DNA of 64,000 nt from Veillonella montpellierensis DSM 17217 (GTDB lineage: Bacteria; Bacillota; Negativicutes; Veillonellales; Veillonellaceae): assembly GCF_000426745.1 (NCBI RefSeq), contig NZ_AUFY01000003.1, positions 62,001-126,000 on the forward strand. The letters run 5' to 3'. How positions within the stretch are numbered: position 1 is the first letter of the stretch; the number at the start of each line of letters is the position of its first letter. A model generated the notes under the pieces. That model saw nothing but the letters and a program-made list of their open reading frames with translations, searched no databases and was not told where the DNA came from. Of the stretch, positions 1 through 7,726 are shown in pieces. A program made the position numbers and the translations under genes.

Positions 1-309
1 AAAACAGCTACGTGCTGGTTTACTTATAAAATAGTTACTATATATGTCATTAAATTCTCCAAAATCTTCTATATTCGCCAATAAGCATGTTGTTTTAATC
101 ACTTTAGAATAATCAGAACCTGCTTCATGTAATATAGCCTCAATATTTTTACATATCTGTTCTACCTGTGCTCTTATTCCTTCTTGAGGCCTATTAGTAC
201 TAGGATCAATCCCGATCTGACCAGATATATATATTAAATTACCACTAATTTTAGCTTGAGAATAAGGTCCTAATGCCTTTGGTGCTTGATTTGTATGAAT
301 TGTTTTCAT
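1..309 (-). CDS. ridA: RidA family reactive intermediate deaminase, 3' part cut by window edge
   Basis: My reading of the minus strand from the ATG at 309 gives 103 codons without a stop, running off the left edge. The start reads MKTIHTNQAPKALGPYSQA and is followed by ISGNLIYISGQIG, which is the typical N-terminus of the RidA/YjgF/UK114 family. Members hydrolyse reactive enamine/imine intermediates released by PLP enzymes to keto acids plus ammonia. The family is about 125 residues long, so roughly 20 C-terminal residues, including the usual conserved Arg and Glu region, are missing. The ATG has an AGGA-type site just upstream (GGAGGAATGAG). It diverges from the ogt-like gene at 796. Confidence 0.9.
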   Translation of the reverse strand, partial: MKTIHTNQAPKALGPYSQAKISGNLIYISGQIGIDPSTNRPQEGIRAQVEQICKNIEAILHEAGSDYSKVIKTTCLLANIEDFGEFNDIYSNYFISKPARSCF

Positions 310-795
310 TACTCATTCCTCCATATACTACTACAACGCTTTATTAATCACCATTCCTATTAATATTCAATTCACTATCTAGGTAGATTAATCATTATAA
401 TAGTACTATAATACTTTAAAAGTTGCTATATTACTTCTACATTTTCTATATAATCGTATTTATAATATCTTCTTTCTTTTACTCACCATCTATTATATTT
501 CTAAAATCACTGTATCATTATATCTATAATCGATACAATATACTGAAAAATATATATCTTTCTAGACTAGATACATATAAGTAAAATGTTCTCTACCTAT
601 GAATTATCAATTTTTATATCAAGTAACAATCACACACTTCTATGTAAATACATTAGCATATATTATTGGTATCATCCATATCTATCAAAAATCTAAATAA
701 AGAGTATCTAATACTATACATGCTTTTCTTCAATACTACTTGCTATAATTACTATATTACTACTATAAATAAACAAGAATTTTCCGGAGCCCATT
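310..795. other. Divergent intergenic region, AT-rich, no gene seen
   Basis: This 486-base stretch separates two divergent genes and should hold both promoters. It is almost pure A/T with many short TACTA/TATAGT runs. I see no long open frame with a ribosome binding site, no strong hairpin and no RNA motif that I recognise. Confidence 0.5.
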
Positions 796-1299
796 ATGAT
801 TTATCACTATCAATATAAAACGCCTATATTTACTACGATAAATTTATATGCCACTGAAACAAATCTTGTAAGTCTTACTTTACCTACACAAACATATCTA
901 ACGAATGATCCCATTTGTACGATACATAAAGTGCATGAAAACACAGCTTTACTAGAAACTTGTAACTGGCTATCTATATATCTACAAAGCAGAGCACCCT
1001 CATTTCTACCACCTATTGCACCTATAGGCAATAGTTTTCAAAAGACCGTTTGGCAAGAATTATTAACGATTCCTTATGGAACGACAACTACTTATGGCAC
1101 AGTGGCAAAAAAAGTAGCCATATTACTAAAAAAATCACGTATGTCACCACAAGCTATTGGCCGCGCTGTAGGACATAACCCCATACCAATTATTATTCCT
1201 TGTCATCGTGTCATCGGTTGTCAAGGACGTCTTCTAGGGTATAACGGTGGAGTTGATGCTAAACTAACCTTATTACACTTAGAAGGCATTACTCTATAG
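796..1299 (+). CDS. ogt: Methylated-DNA--protein-cysteine methyltransferase (O6-alkylguanine repair)
   Basis: The protein is 167 residues, the usual size for Ogt-type suicide alkyltransferases that move a methyl group from O6-methylguanine or O4-methylthymine in DNA to their own cysteine. The acceptor motif IIPCHRVIG is present with Cys136, followed by the LLGYNGG and LLHLEG segments. The helix-turn-helix stretch with the conserved Arg precedes it (PQAIGRAVGHNP). The N-terminal half is weakly conserved, as is normal in the family. The ATG at 796 has CCGGAG six bases upstream. It is monocistronic in appearance, about 145 bases ahead of the EamA transporter. Confidence 0.93.
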   Translation: MIYHYQYKTPIFTTINLYATETNLVSLTLPTQTYLTNDPICTIHKVHENTALLETCNWLSIYLQSRAPSFLPPIAPIGNSFQKTVWQELLTIPYGTTTTYGTVAKKVAILLKKSRMSPQAIGRAVGHNPIPIIIPCHRVIGCQGRLLGYNGGVDAKLTLLHLEGITL

Positions 1300-1442
1300 A
1301 TTACATTTTCTATATATTATTATGTCGCTACTAATGACACACATAGTATTAGTAGTATAATAGTAGTTATATCGATATAAAGTGTACCATTACAAGTATT
1401 AACTTGATACTTTCTAATCTTTATACACACTAAGGAGTTATA

Positions 1443-2363
1443 ATGTTTCTATCACGATGTATTCTTTTATTAACGGCCTTTATATGGGGGTCTACATTTA
1501 TTGCTCAACGAATGATTGCTGACAGTATTAGCCCGTTAGGCTACAATGGTATTCGTTTCTTACTAGGCGCTATTACAATTCTACCGCTAATCTATAAATT
1601 CAAGAGCAAACCTCCACAACATAAGCCCAGTTGTTCTCTACTACTAGCCGGTAGTCTTTGTGGCTTTATGTTATTCGCTGGTGCTACCTTACAACAATAT
1701 GCACTTGCTTTTACCACTGCCGGAAAAGCTGCCTTTTTAACCTCTTTATATATTGTATTAGTACCAATTGCAGGCCTTCTATTCGGACAACGATTAAAGT
1801 TAACTAGCCTATGTGGTGTTATGGTAGCCCTTATTGGCGCTACTCTATTAACTTGGCAAGGTGATACGTATATAGCTATTGGTGATATAGTATTGTTAAT
1901 TAGTACATTATTTTGGGTCGCACATATTCTATTGCTTAATAAATTTACACAAGAGTTTAAACCATTTCCTTTAGCATTTGTACAATTCATGAGTTGTGGT
2001 CTTTTTTCTCTTCTCCTAGGAGAATTGCTAACTCCTCTTGCTTATGAACAAATTTTAAATGCTTGTATCCCCATCTTATGGGGTGGTATATTATCTGTAG
2101 GTATTGGATTTACAGGCCAGTTACTTGGGCAACAACAAGTACCGCCTACAGAAGCCTCACTTATTATGAGTGGAGAAATGGTATTTGCCATCATATCAGG
2201 ATATTTATACTTACATGAAAGTCTATCGATGCAAGAATTGTATGGTGTAATACTATTAAGTATCGGTATTATACTGGCCCAACTTCCTTCACCTTATTCA
2301 ATTTCACCATTAGTACATAAAAAATTAACTCATACAGTAACAAATAATCAATCCGAATACTAA
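1443..2363 (+). CDS. EamA/DMT-superfamily transporter
   Basis: The 306-residue protein has about ten hydrophobic segments arranged as two EamA repeats, the layout of drug/metabolite transporters (RhaT/YdcZ-like permeases). The first repeat begins FIWGSTFIAQR and includes the GYNGIRFLLGA segment typical of these exporters. The second repeat contains PPTEASLIMSGEMVFAIISG, the usual conserved half-membrane motif. The substrate cannot be read from sequence; family members export amino acids or metabolites. AAGGAG at 1432-1437 supports the ATG at 1443. The tail of about 25 residues is hydrophilic. It lies in a plus-strand run with menA but with a 75-base gap. Confidence 0.88.
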   Translation: MFLSRCILLLTAFIWGSTFIAQRMIADSISPLGYNGIRFLLGAITILPLIYKFKSKPPQHKPSCSLLLAGSLCGFMLFAGATLQQYALAFTTAGKAAFLTSLYIVLVPIAGLLFGQRLKLTSLCGVMVALIGATLLTWQGDTYIAIGDIVLLISTLFWVAHILLLNKFTQEFKPFPLAFVQFMSCGLFSLLLGELLTPLAYEQILNACIPILWGGILSVGIGFTGQLLGQQQVPPTEASLIMSGEMVFAIISGYLYLHESLSMQELYGVILLSIGIILAQLPSPYSISPLVHKKLTHTVTNNQSEY

Positions 2364-2438
2364 TAAAATGCATTACATCTATAATGCAACAGTTACATAA
2401 TACATTCAATTTTACTACACTACTATAAGGAGAATACT

Positions 2439-3344
2439 ATGACGTTCACTCATCTTATCGCTTTATTTCGCCCACGCACATTAATAGCTGCTTTTGCGCC
2501 TTTATTATTAGGTGCTACATTTAGCTATTATACGTTTCTTCCAATTCAGCCCCTCTTTCTGTCTATTGGTCAAACATTTTTAATCTTACTTGTTGTCCTA
2601 TTGGCACAAATTGTGGCGAATATGTGGAATGAATATTGTGACTTTAAATCTGGCTTAGATTATGGACAAACAATTGGTAATGCAGGTTCAATTGTAAGTG
2701 GTTCTATCAATCCACGAACTATTTTGAATTATATAAAAGTATTTAGTGGCATAGCCTTTCTCATTGGTCTATACTTAGCCATGACTATTACCTTTTGGTA
2801 CATACCTGCAGGTATTTTTTGTATTCTTATTAGCTTTTGTTATTCTGGTGGCCCATTTCCTATCTCACGCACGCCTTTTGGTGAAATTGCCTCTGGTTTA
2901 GCCATGGGATTTGCTATCGTCATGATTACTGGTTATGCTTGGGTACATGAACTATCTCTAGCTCTATTGATTCCAGCTATTCCATCAACCGCTCTAGTCG
3001 CTATGATTATGTTAACTAATAATATTCGAGATATCAATAATGATCAATCTCATGGAAGACGAACATTGCCCATTATATTAGGGCGCCAACGGACTATTAA
3101 TTTAATGGAAATAATATTTTTCTTTGTATGCTTTTGGATAATTGCTTGGGTATATATACATATGTTACCGATTTTATCATTAATCACCTTATTATCAATC
3201 ATTCCTGCTCTAAAATCCATACATATTTTAAATACCTATAGTGATACAGCAAATTTAGATAAAGCCATGTCATTTACTGTTAAGGCAACAATGCTCTATC
3301 ATCTTTTATTATCTCTATCCCTAATAATTAGTGAACTAATTTAA
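2439..3344 (+). CDS. menA: UbiA-family prenyltransferase, probable 1,4-dihydroxy-2-naphthoate prenyltransferase
   Basis: The 301-residue membrane protein has eight to nine hydrophobic segments and the two Asp-rich motifs of UbiA prenyltransferases. The first is NEYCDFKSGLD (around residues 68-78) and the second is NNIRDINNDQSHGRRTLP (around 197-214), which bind Mg-diphosphate of the polyprenyl donor. The GRRTLPIILG stretch after the second motif is typical of MenA, which makes demethylmenaquinone. A different UbiA member cannot be excluded because no other men gene is in the window. A menaquinone would suit the hydrogenase with cytochrome b at 48742-52534. AAGGAG precedes the ATG. A strong hairpin follows. 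Confidence 0.85.
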   Translation: MTFTHLIALFRPRTLIAAFAPLLLGATFSYYTFLPIQPLFLSIGQTFLILLVVLLAQIVANMWNEYCDFKSGLDYGQTIGNAGSIVSGSINPRTILNYIKVFSGIAFLIGLYLAMTITFWYIPAGIFCILISFCYSGGPFPISRTPFGEIASGLAMGFAIVMITGYAWVHELSLALLIPAIPSTALVAMIMLTNNIRDINNDQSHGRRTLPIILGRQRTINLMEIIFFFVCFWIIAWVYIHMLPILSLITLLSIIPALKSIHILNTYSDTANLDKAMSFTVKATMLYHLLLSLSLIISELI

Positions 3345-3350
3345 TATAAT

Positions 3351-3389
3351 AAATAGCTATCTATAGATGCAATCTATAGATAGCTATTT
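3351..3389 (+). terminator. Hairpin terminator after menA
   Basis: Perfect 16-bp inverted repeat (AAATAGCTATCTATAG at 3351-3366 and its complement at 3374-3389) with a 7-nt loop, ending in a short T-rich run. It lies 7 bases past the menA stop. Confidence 0.8.
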
Positions 3390-3420
3390 ATTTACCATAT
3401 AATCTAGTAAGAAATAACTA

Positions 3421-3450
3421 TTTACACTAGTTGATACGATTTAGTATACT
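3421..3450 (+). promoter_or_regulatory. Candidate sigma-70 type promoter for metQ
   Basis: TTTACA at 3421-3426 and TATACT at 3445-3450 are separated by 18 bases. They lie about 50 bases before the metQ ATG and after the menA terminator, so metQ is probably transcribed alone. I see no SAM-riboswitch or T-box signature in this 110-base leader. Confidence 0.5.
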
Positions 3451-3499
3451 TGTAAGTAATTAATTCACTATTCTCAATATATTAGTTAGGAGTAATATT

Positions 3500-4318
3500 A
3501 TGAACAAATTTTTAGCATTAACAGCTACTATTATTCTAGGTAGTACTTTACTATTTAGTGGATGTGGTAGCTCTACAACATCGCAAAACAACACTGGAAA
3601 AACAACGCTTACTATTGGTGCTTCACCGGTACCACATGCAGAAATTCTAAATGAAGCAAAAGCCGAATTAGAAAAAGAAGGAATTGAATTAAAAATTGTA
3701 GAATTTACAGATTATGTAAAGCCTAATCTTGCATTGAATGATAAAGAAATTGATGCAAACTTCTTTCAACATCAACCATACCTAGATAAATTTAACGCTG
3801 ACAGAGGACTAGAATTAATTAGTGCCGGCACCGTTCATATTGAACCAATGGCTATTTATTCACACTCACTAAAAGATATTGCTGAAATACAAGATGGTGC
3901 TAAGGTTGCTATTCCTAATGATCCTACAAATGGTGGACGTGCACTATTGCTACTTGCAAAAGCCGGTTTAATTGAGTTAAATGATAATAATAACATTCAT
4001 GCTACTGTAGCTGATGTAAAGTCAAACCCTCATCATCTTCAAATCATTGAACTAGAAGCACCTCAATTACCTCGTTCTCTTGATGATGTAGCTATTGCAG
4101 TTATTAATACCAATTATGCGTTAGAAGCTAATCTAAATCCTTTAAAAGATGCATTATTAACTGAATCTAAAGATTCACCATATGCCAATATTATAGCTAT
4201 TCGCAAAGATGAAGAAAACCGTCCTGAAATCAAAAAATTAATGAAAGCATTACAATCTGCGGAAATGAAAAAATTTATAGAAGATAAATATAAAGGTAGT
4301 ATTCTTCCTGCTTTCTAA
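3500..4318 (+). CDS. metQ: MetQ/NlpA-family substrate-binding lipoprotein
   Basis: The 272-residue protein starts with a lipoprotein signal peptide whose lipobox FSGC puts the lipidated cysteine at residue 22. The mature part begins TLTIGASPVPHAEIL and contains the FTDYVKPNLALNDKEIDANFFQHQPYL block, which is characteristic of D/L-methionine-binding MetQ/NlpA proteins. It should feed the MetN/MetI ABC transporter at the membrane. Neither metN nor metI is adjacent, so the protein is an orphan binding protein here. GGAG precedes the ATG with good spacing. A large shared terminator follows. Substrate assignment as methionine is family inference; related proteins bind other amino acids. Confidence 0.9.
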   Translation: MNKFLALTATIILGSTLLFSGCGSSTTSQNNTGKTTLTIGASPVPHAEILNEAKAELEKEGIELKIVEFTDYVKPNLALNDKEIDANFFQHQPYLDKFNADRGLELISAGTVHIEPMAIYSHSLKDIAEIQDGAKVAIPNDPTNGGRALLLLAKAGLIELNDNNNIHATVADVKSNPHHLQIIELEAPQLPRSLDDVAIAVINTNYALEANLNPLKDALLTESKDSPYANIIAIRKDEENRPEIKKLMKALQSAEMKKFIEDKYKGSILPAF

Positions 4319-4425
4319 TCGACAAATATCGGTAAAAAGCATTTCTTTTCATACTAGATTGTTCACAGTAATTATACTGACGCCTGTCAATCTATTACTA
4401 TACAACAATATTAGAAAATTTCATA

Positions 4426-4475
4426 AAAAAGGAGAAAGATTTGTAACAACTGTTACTACAATCTTTCTCCTTTTT
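4426..4475. terminator. Bidirectional terminator between metQ and deoC
   Basis: Arms at 4426-4444 and 4457-4475 pair over about 17 bp (core GGAGAAAGAT with ATCTTTCTCC), flanked by A-run on the left and T-run on the right. The genes on either side converge, so it can stop transcription in both directions. Confidence 0.85.
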
Positions 4476-4515
4476 AATTATATACTATATCTCTTGAAAA
4501 TATAATAAATTCACT

Positions 4516-5193
4516 TTATAGTACTACCCTATACTCTGTATCTAATGTATCCTTAAGTAACGATACAGCGCGACTACTTCCTATGCGAGAGCAACCAGCT
4601 TCTAAATAGGCAATCATATCTTCGATATCAGTTATGCCTCCAGCAGCTTTTATTTTAACTTTAGGCGCAATATATTGTTTTAATGTTCTAACATCCGCTA
4701 AAGTAGCTCCTGCCACACCAAATCCAGTTGATGTTTTAATATAATCAGCACCACCATCACTAACAGCTTTTGCCATTTCTACTTTTTCTGTTTCTGTTAA
4801 ATAACAAGTTTCTATGATTACTTTTAAAACATGCTTATCACATATAGATTTTATGGATCTAATTTCATCAACAATTGATAAAAAATCATAATTTTTAACT
4901 GCACCTAAGTTAATCATCATATCAATCTCTTTAGCTCCATCATGTAAAGCTTGTTCCGTTTCCGCCATTTTAATAGCAGTTGTATTATAGCCTGCCGGAA
5001 ATCCAACAACTGTACCAATAACTAATGACTTGTCATAAGCTTCACTAACTCGTTTAACATACGCGGGAGGGATACATACAGAGGCTGTATTATAAGCAAT
5101 GGCTTCCTCGCATACAGTTTGAATTTCCTGCCATGAAGCATCCACTTTCAACATAGTATGGTCTACATAACTTAATATCTCACGCCCTAACAT
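4516..5193 (-). CDS. deoC: Deoxyribose-phosphate aldolase
   Basis: The 225-residue protein is a class I aldolase that cleaves 2-deoxyribose 5-phosphate to glyceraldehyde 3-phosphate and acetaldehyde in deoxynucleoside catabolism. It has the family landmarks YVDHTMLK, VLKVIIETCYLT with the Schiff-base lysine region, and VKIKAAGGI with the second catalytic lysine. The open frame extends upstream to 5211, but AAGGAGGG sits five bases before the ATG at 5193 and itself overlaps the upstream candidate codons. I therefore start at MLGREILSYVDHT. It is 21 bases downstream of the exonuclease gene and probably cotranscribed with it. No other deo gene is nearby. Confidence 0.95.
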   Translation of the reverse strand: MLGREILSYVDHTMLKVDASWQEIQTVCEEAIAYNTASVCIPPAYVKRVSEAYDKSLVIGTVVGFPAGYNTTAIKMAETEQALHDGAKEIDMMINLGAVKNYDFLSIVDEIRSIKSICDKHVLKVIIETCYLTETEKVEMAKAVSDGGADYIKTSTGFGVAGATLADVRTLKQYIAPKVKIKAAGGITDIEDMIAYLEAGCSRIGSSRAVSLLKDTLDTEYRVVL

Positions 5194-5214
5194 AATAACC
5201 CTCCTTACCATCTG

Positions 5215-5847
5215 TTAAAAAAATGACATTTGCTCTGGTTTGTTTTGAGCCTTAGCTAACTCAGATTGCTTATTTTGATACTGCTCATCAATAAATGGTT
5301 CTGCTTCTATACCAATTGATCGAAGTAGAGCATCCATAGAATTAACACCTCGCAAACGAGCTGCCTCTATAGCTATTTTAGCACATGTTTCAGCATCATC
5401 TAATGCATAGTGATGTTTAAATTCTACCCCCAATAATGCTCCCATTGTATTAAGCTTATGGTTAATCAAATCTGGCCAAACTTTTCTAGATATTTTAACA
5501 GTACATGCATAGGCTAATTCCGGCCAATCAATATTATAATGGTCTAATGTAGCTCTCAATACGCCTATATCAAATTTTGCATTATGCGCTATGACAATTT
5601 TCCCTTTTAAGTGATTATTATATATGGAAGACCATAATTTATCAAAGGTTGGTTTATCTAATACCTCTTGTGGTTGTATGCCATGAATGGCGATACACTC
5701 TTCGTCAAAATTCATATATGGAGGTTTTATCAAACTATATCCTTTTTTCGTGATTTTCCCATCTTCAACAGTAACTGCGGCCAAAGAACAGGCACTATTT
5801 TTAAACTTATTCGCTGTCTCAAAATCTATAGCTACAAAATCTAACAT
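5215..5847 (-). CDS. DnaQ-like DEDD-family 3'-5' exonuclease
   Basis: The 210-residue protein has an RNase T/DnaQ exonuclease fold. Exo I is VAIDFET near the N-terminus, Exo II is IVAHNAKFDIGVL, and Exo III is HHYALDDAETCA, giving the acidic residues and histidine of the DEDDh class. It resembles the stand-alone DNA polymerase III epsilon-like proteins of Firmicutes rather than a PolC domain. The last 35 residues are polar and poorly conserved. AAAGGA precedes the ATG at 5847. It probably forms a two-gene unit with deoC. The precise role (proofreading, repair or RNA trimming) cannot be decided from sequence. Confidence 0.88.
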   Translation of the reverse strand: MLDFVAIDFETANKFKNSACSLAAVTVEDGKITKKGYSLIKPPYMNFDEECIAIHGIQPQEVLDKPTFDKLWSSIYNNHLKGKIVIAHNAKFDIGVLRATLDHYNIDWPELAYACTVKISRKVWPDLINHKLNTMGALLGVEFKHHYALDDAETCAKIAIEAARLRGVNSMDALLRSIGIEAEPFIDEQYQNKQSELAKAQNKPEQMSFF

Positions 5848-6089
5848 ATATATTCCTTTCTCTCTTTATATATCATTATATATAACATATAATGGTCATC
5901 ATTCACATATACTACGTGGTACTACTATAAATAAGAATATTCCTATTTTGATGCATGAATGCACCATAAACTATGGTATCAACAATTTACATCCAAAAGA
6001 TATATATTCTTATTAAATTATATTCTTATTAAATTATACACTATATCAATTAATTATTGTAGGAATAATAAAATACCACTGTAAATATA

Positions 6090-6118
6090 TTGACAAATAT
6101 CTTATCTTTATGTAAACT
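6090..6118 (+). promoter_or_regulatory. Sigma-70 type promoter of pyrF-pyrE
   Basis: TTGACA at 6090-6095, a 17-base spacer and TAAACT at 6113-6118. The distance to the pyrF ATG is about 40 bases, leaving a short leader without an obvious PyrR-type attenuator. The rest of the 311-base divergent region (5848-6158) shows nothing further that I recognise. Confidence 0.6.
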
Positions 6119-6158
6119 TATGAAAGTTTAAATAATTTCTGAAAGAGGAGGTTTCATT

Positions 6159-6878
6159 ATGGCTGATAATCGACTAATTGTCGCACTAGATGTATCATCA
6201 TTGAGTGAGATGAAACAAATAGTGGAATCATTAGGTAATTCCGTTAGCTATTATAAGGTTGGTATGGAGTTATTTTATTCAGCAGGCGAAGAGACAATAC
6301 ACTACTTGCAAGGGCAAAAAAAATCTATATTTCTAGATTTAAAATTGCATGATATTCCTAATACTGTAGCACATGGTGTATCCGCTTTAACTCGATTAGG
6401 TGTTAATCTTATGACTATACATGGTCAAGGTGGGTTTCTTATGATGCAAGCCGCTGTAAAAGCTGCCAAAGAAAGTGCCGAAAAGTTAGGTATCCCCACG
6501 CCAAAACTATTAGCTATTACGGTATTAACTAGCTTTGACGATGCATCGTGGCAAGATGTAGGTGGGCAGTTACCAATTTCTAACCAAGTAATTCGTATTG
6601 CCAAATTAGCTAAAAAAGCAGGTATGGATGGAGTAGTCGCCTCTCCTTTAGAAGCGAAGTTAATCCGTGACACTTGTGGCGATGATTTTCTGATTGTTAC
6701 TCCTGGTATCCGTCCCTCTTTCGCTATTACCAATGATCAAAAACGAATTGCTACACCGGCTAATGCATTAGACAATGGTGCCTCTAAATTAGTAATAGGT
6801 AGGCCTATTACACAATCCACAGAACCACTAGAAGCTGTTCGCTTAATTGTAAAAGAAATGGAAGGCATAAACCAATGA
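6159..6878 (+). CDS. pyrF: Orotidine 5'-phosphate decarboxylase
   Basis: The 239-residue protein catalyses the last step of UMP synthesis, decarboxylating OMP. The catalytic DxKxxD tetrad is visible as FLDLKLHDIPNT near residue 60, and the phosphate-binding end appears as VTPGIRP and KLVIGRPIT. Length and motif spacing match the short bacterial PyrF class. AGAGGAGG precedes the ATG. The stop codon overlaps the pyrE start (ATGA), so the two are translationally coupled. Only pyrF and pyrE are present here; the earlier pyrimidine genes must lie elsewhere. Confidence 0.97.
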   Translation: MADNRLIVALDVSSLSEMKQIVESLGNSVSYYKVGMELFYSAGEETIHYLQGQKKSIFLDLKLHDIPNTVAHGVSALTRLGVNLMTIHGQGGFLMMQAAVKAAKESAEKLGIPTPKLLAITVLTSFDDASWQDVGGQLPISNQVIRIAKLAKKAGMDGVVASPLEAKLIRDTCGDDFLIVTPGIRPSFAITNDQKRIATPANALDNGASKLVIGRPITQSTEPLEAVRLIVKEMEGINQ

Positions 6879-7462
6879 TGACAGAAAAAGAAGTAAAACA
6901 ATTATTAATTGATACAAAAGCAATCTTAGAAGGTCATTTTTTATTAACTTCTGGATTACACAGTCCCCTATATGTAGAAAAATTTAATGTATTACAACAC
7001 CCACAGTATACAGAAAAACTTTGTCGCGAATTAGCAGAATATTTTCAAAACGAAAAAGTAGAGCTCGTGATAGGTCCGATGACTGGTGGTATCTTACTAG
7101 CTCATGAAGTAGGAAAAGCGCTTGGCACACGTGCTATTTTTACAGAACGTGAAAAAGGTGTTATGACACTACGTCGTGGTTTTAAAATCGAACCTGGTAC
7201 TCGTGTACTTATTGTAGAAGACATTGTAACCACTGGTGGCTCTGTAAAAGAAGTAGTCGATGTAGTCAATCAATCACAAGGTGAAATTGTAGGTGTTGGT
7301 TTACTAGTAAATCGTAGTGGAGGAAAAGCAGAGTTTGGTGTGCCTAAAGAAAAAGTACACGCCCTACTTAATTTAACAGTACCTACGTATACACCTGATG
7401 CATGTCCTCTTTGCGCTGAAAAAATTCCAATGACAGAACGTGGAAGTCGCCATAATAAATAA
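6875..7462 (+). CDS. pyrE: Orotate phosphoribosyltransferase
   Basis: The 195-residue protein transfers ribose 5-phosphate from PRPP to orotate, forming OMP for PyrF. The PRPP loop is RVLIVEDIVTTGGSV around residues 110-125, and the N-terminal half has the ITSG-like block LLTSGLHSPLYVEK. It belongs to the longer Firmicute/Thermus-type PyrE class with a short Cys-containing tail (CPLCAEKIP). Two adjacent ATGs start the frame; the first shares ATGA with the pyrF stop, and the second at 6878 is equally possible. It is followed by a terminator. Confidence 0.96.
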   Translation: MMTEKEVKQLLIDTKAILEGHFLLTSGLHSPLYVEKFNVLQHPQYTEKLCRELAEYFQNEKVELVIGPMTGGILLAHEVGKALGTRAIFTEREKGVMTLRRGFKIEPGTRVLIVEDIVTTGGSVKEVVDVVNQSQGEIVGVGLLVNRSGGKAEFGVPKEKVHALLNLTVPTYTPDACPLCAEKIPMTERGSRHNK

Positions 7463-7502
7463 AATATCCCTATTTCTTATAGAATAGAATATCTATCTTA
7501 TG

Positions 7503-7553
7503 AAACCATCTAGCTGTTAATACAAATATCCAACAAGCAGCTAGGTGGTTTTT
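7503..7553 (+). terminator. Hairpin terminator after pyrE
   Basis: Arms AAACCATCTAGCTG (7503-7516) and CAGCTAGGTGGTTT (7538-7551) pair with two G-U pairs and run into TTTTT. Confidence 0.75.
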
Positions 7554-7625
7554 ACTATGCTAATGCATACTTTATGATAAATTATATTACAGTAAAATCA
7601 CACATAAAACAATTATATATAAAAG

Positions 7626-7686
7626 AAAAAGCAAGTCTACCGAATGAGTCCCGCAATGGTAACTATTAGAATAGACTTGCTTTTTT
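7626..7686 (-). terminator. Hairpin terminator of the oadA-like gene
   Basis: Arms AAAAAGCAAGTCTA (7626-7639) and TAGACTTGCTTTTT (7672-7685) form a perfect stem with an unusually long loop of 32 nt. It lies 40 bases past the stop of the minus-strand carboxyltransferase gene and can act in both directions. Confidence 0.7.
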
Positions 7687-7726
7687 ACTATTAATAATTA
7701 TAAATACTTATCGATTTACACTATAA

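Noticed and set aside
5194-5211. Longer DeoC start
   Set aside because: The extra codons overlap the AAGGAGGG ribosome binding site of the downstream ATG.
5687-6016. 109-codon plus-strand frame
   Set aside because: Its first half is antisense to the exonuclease gene and the rest is AT-rich spacer; no ribosome binding site.
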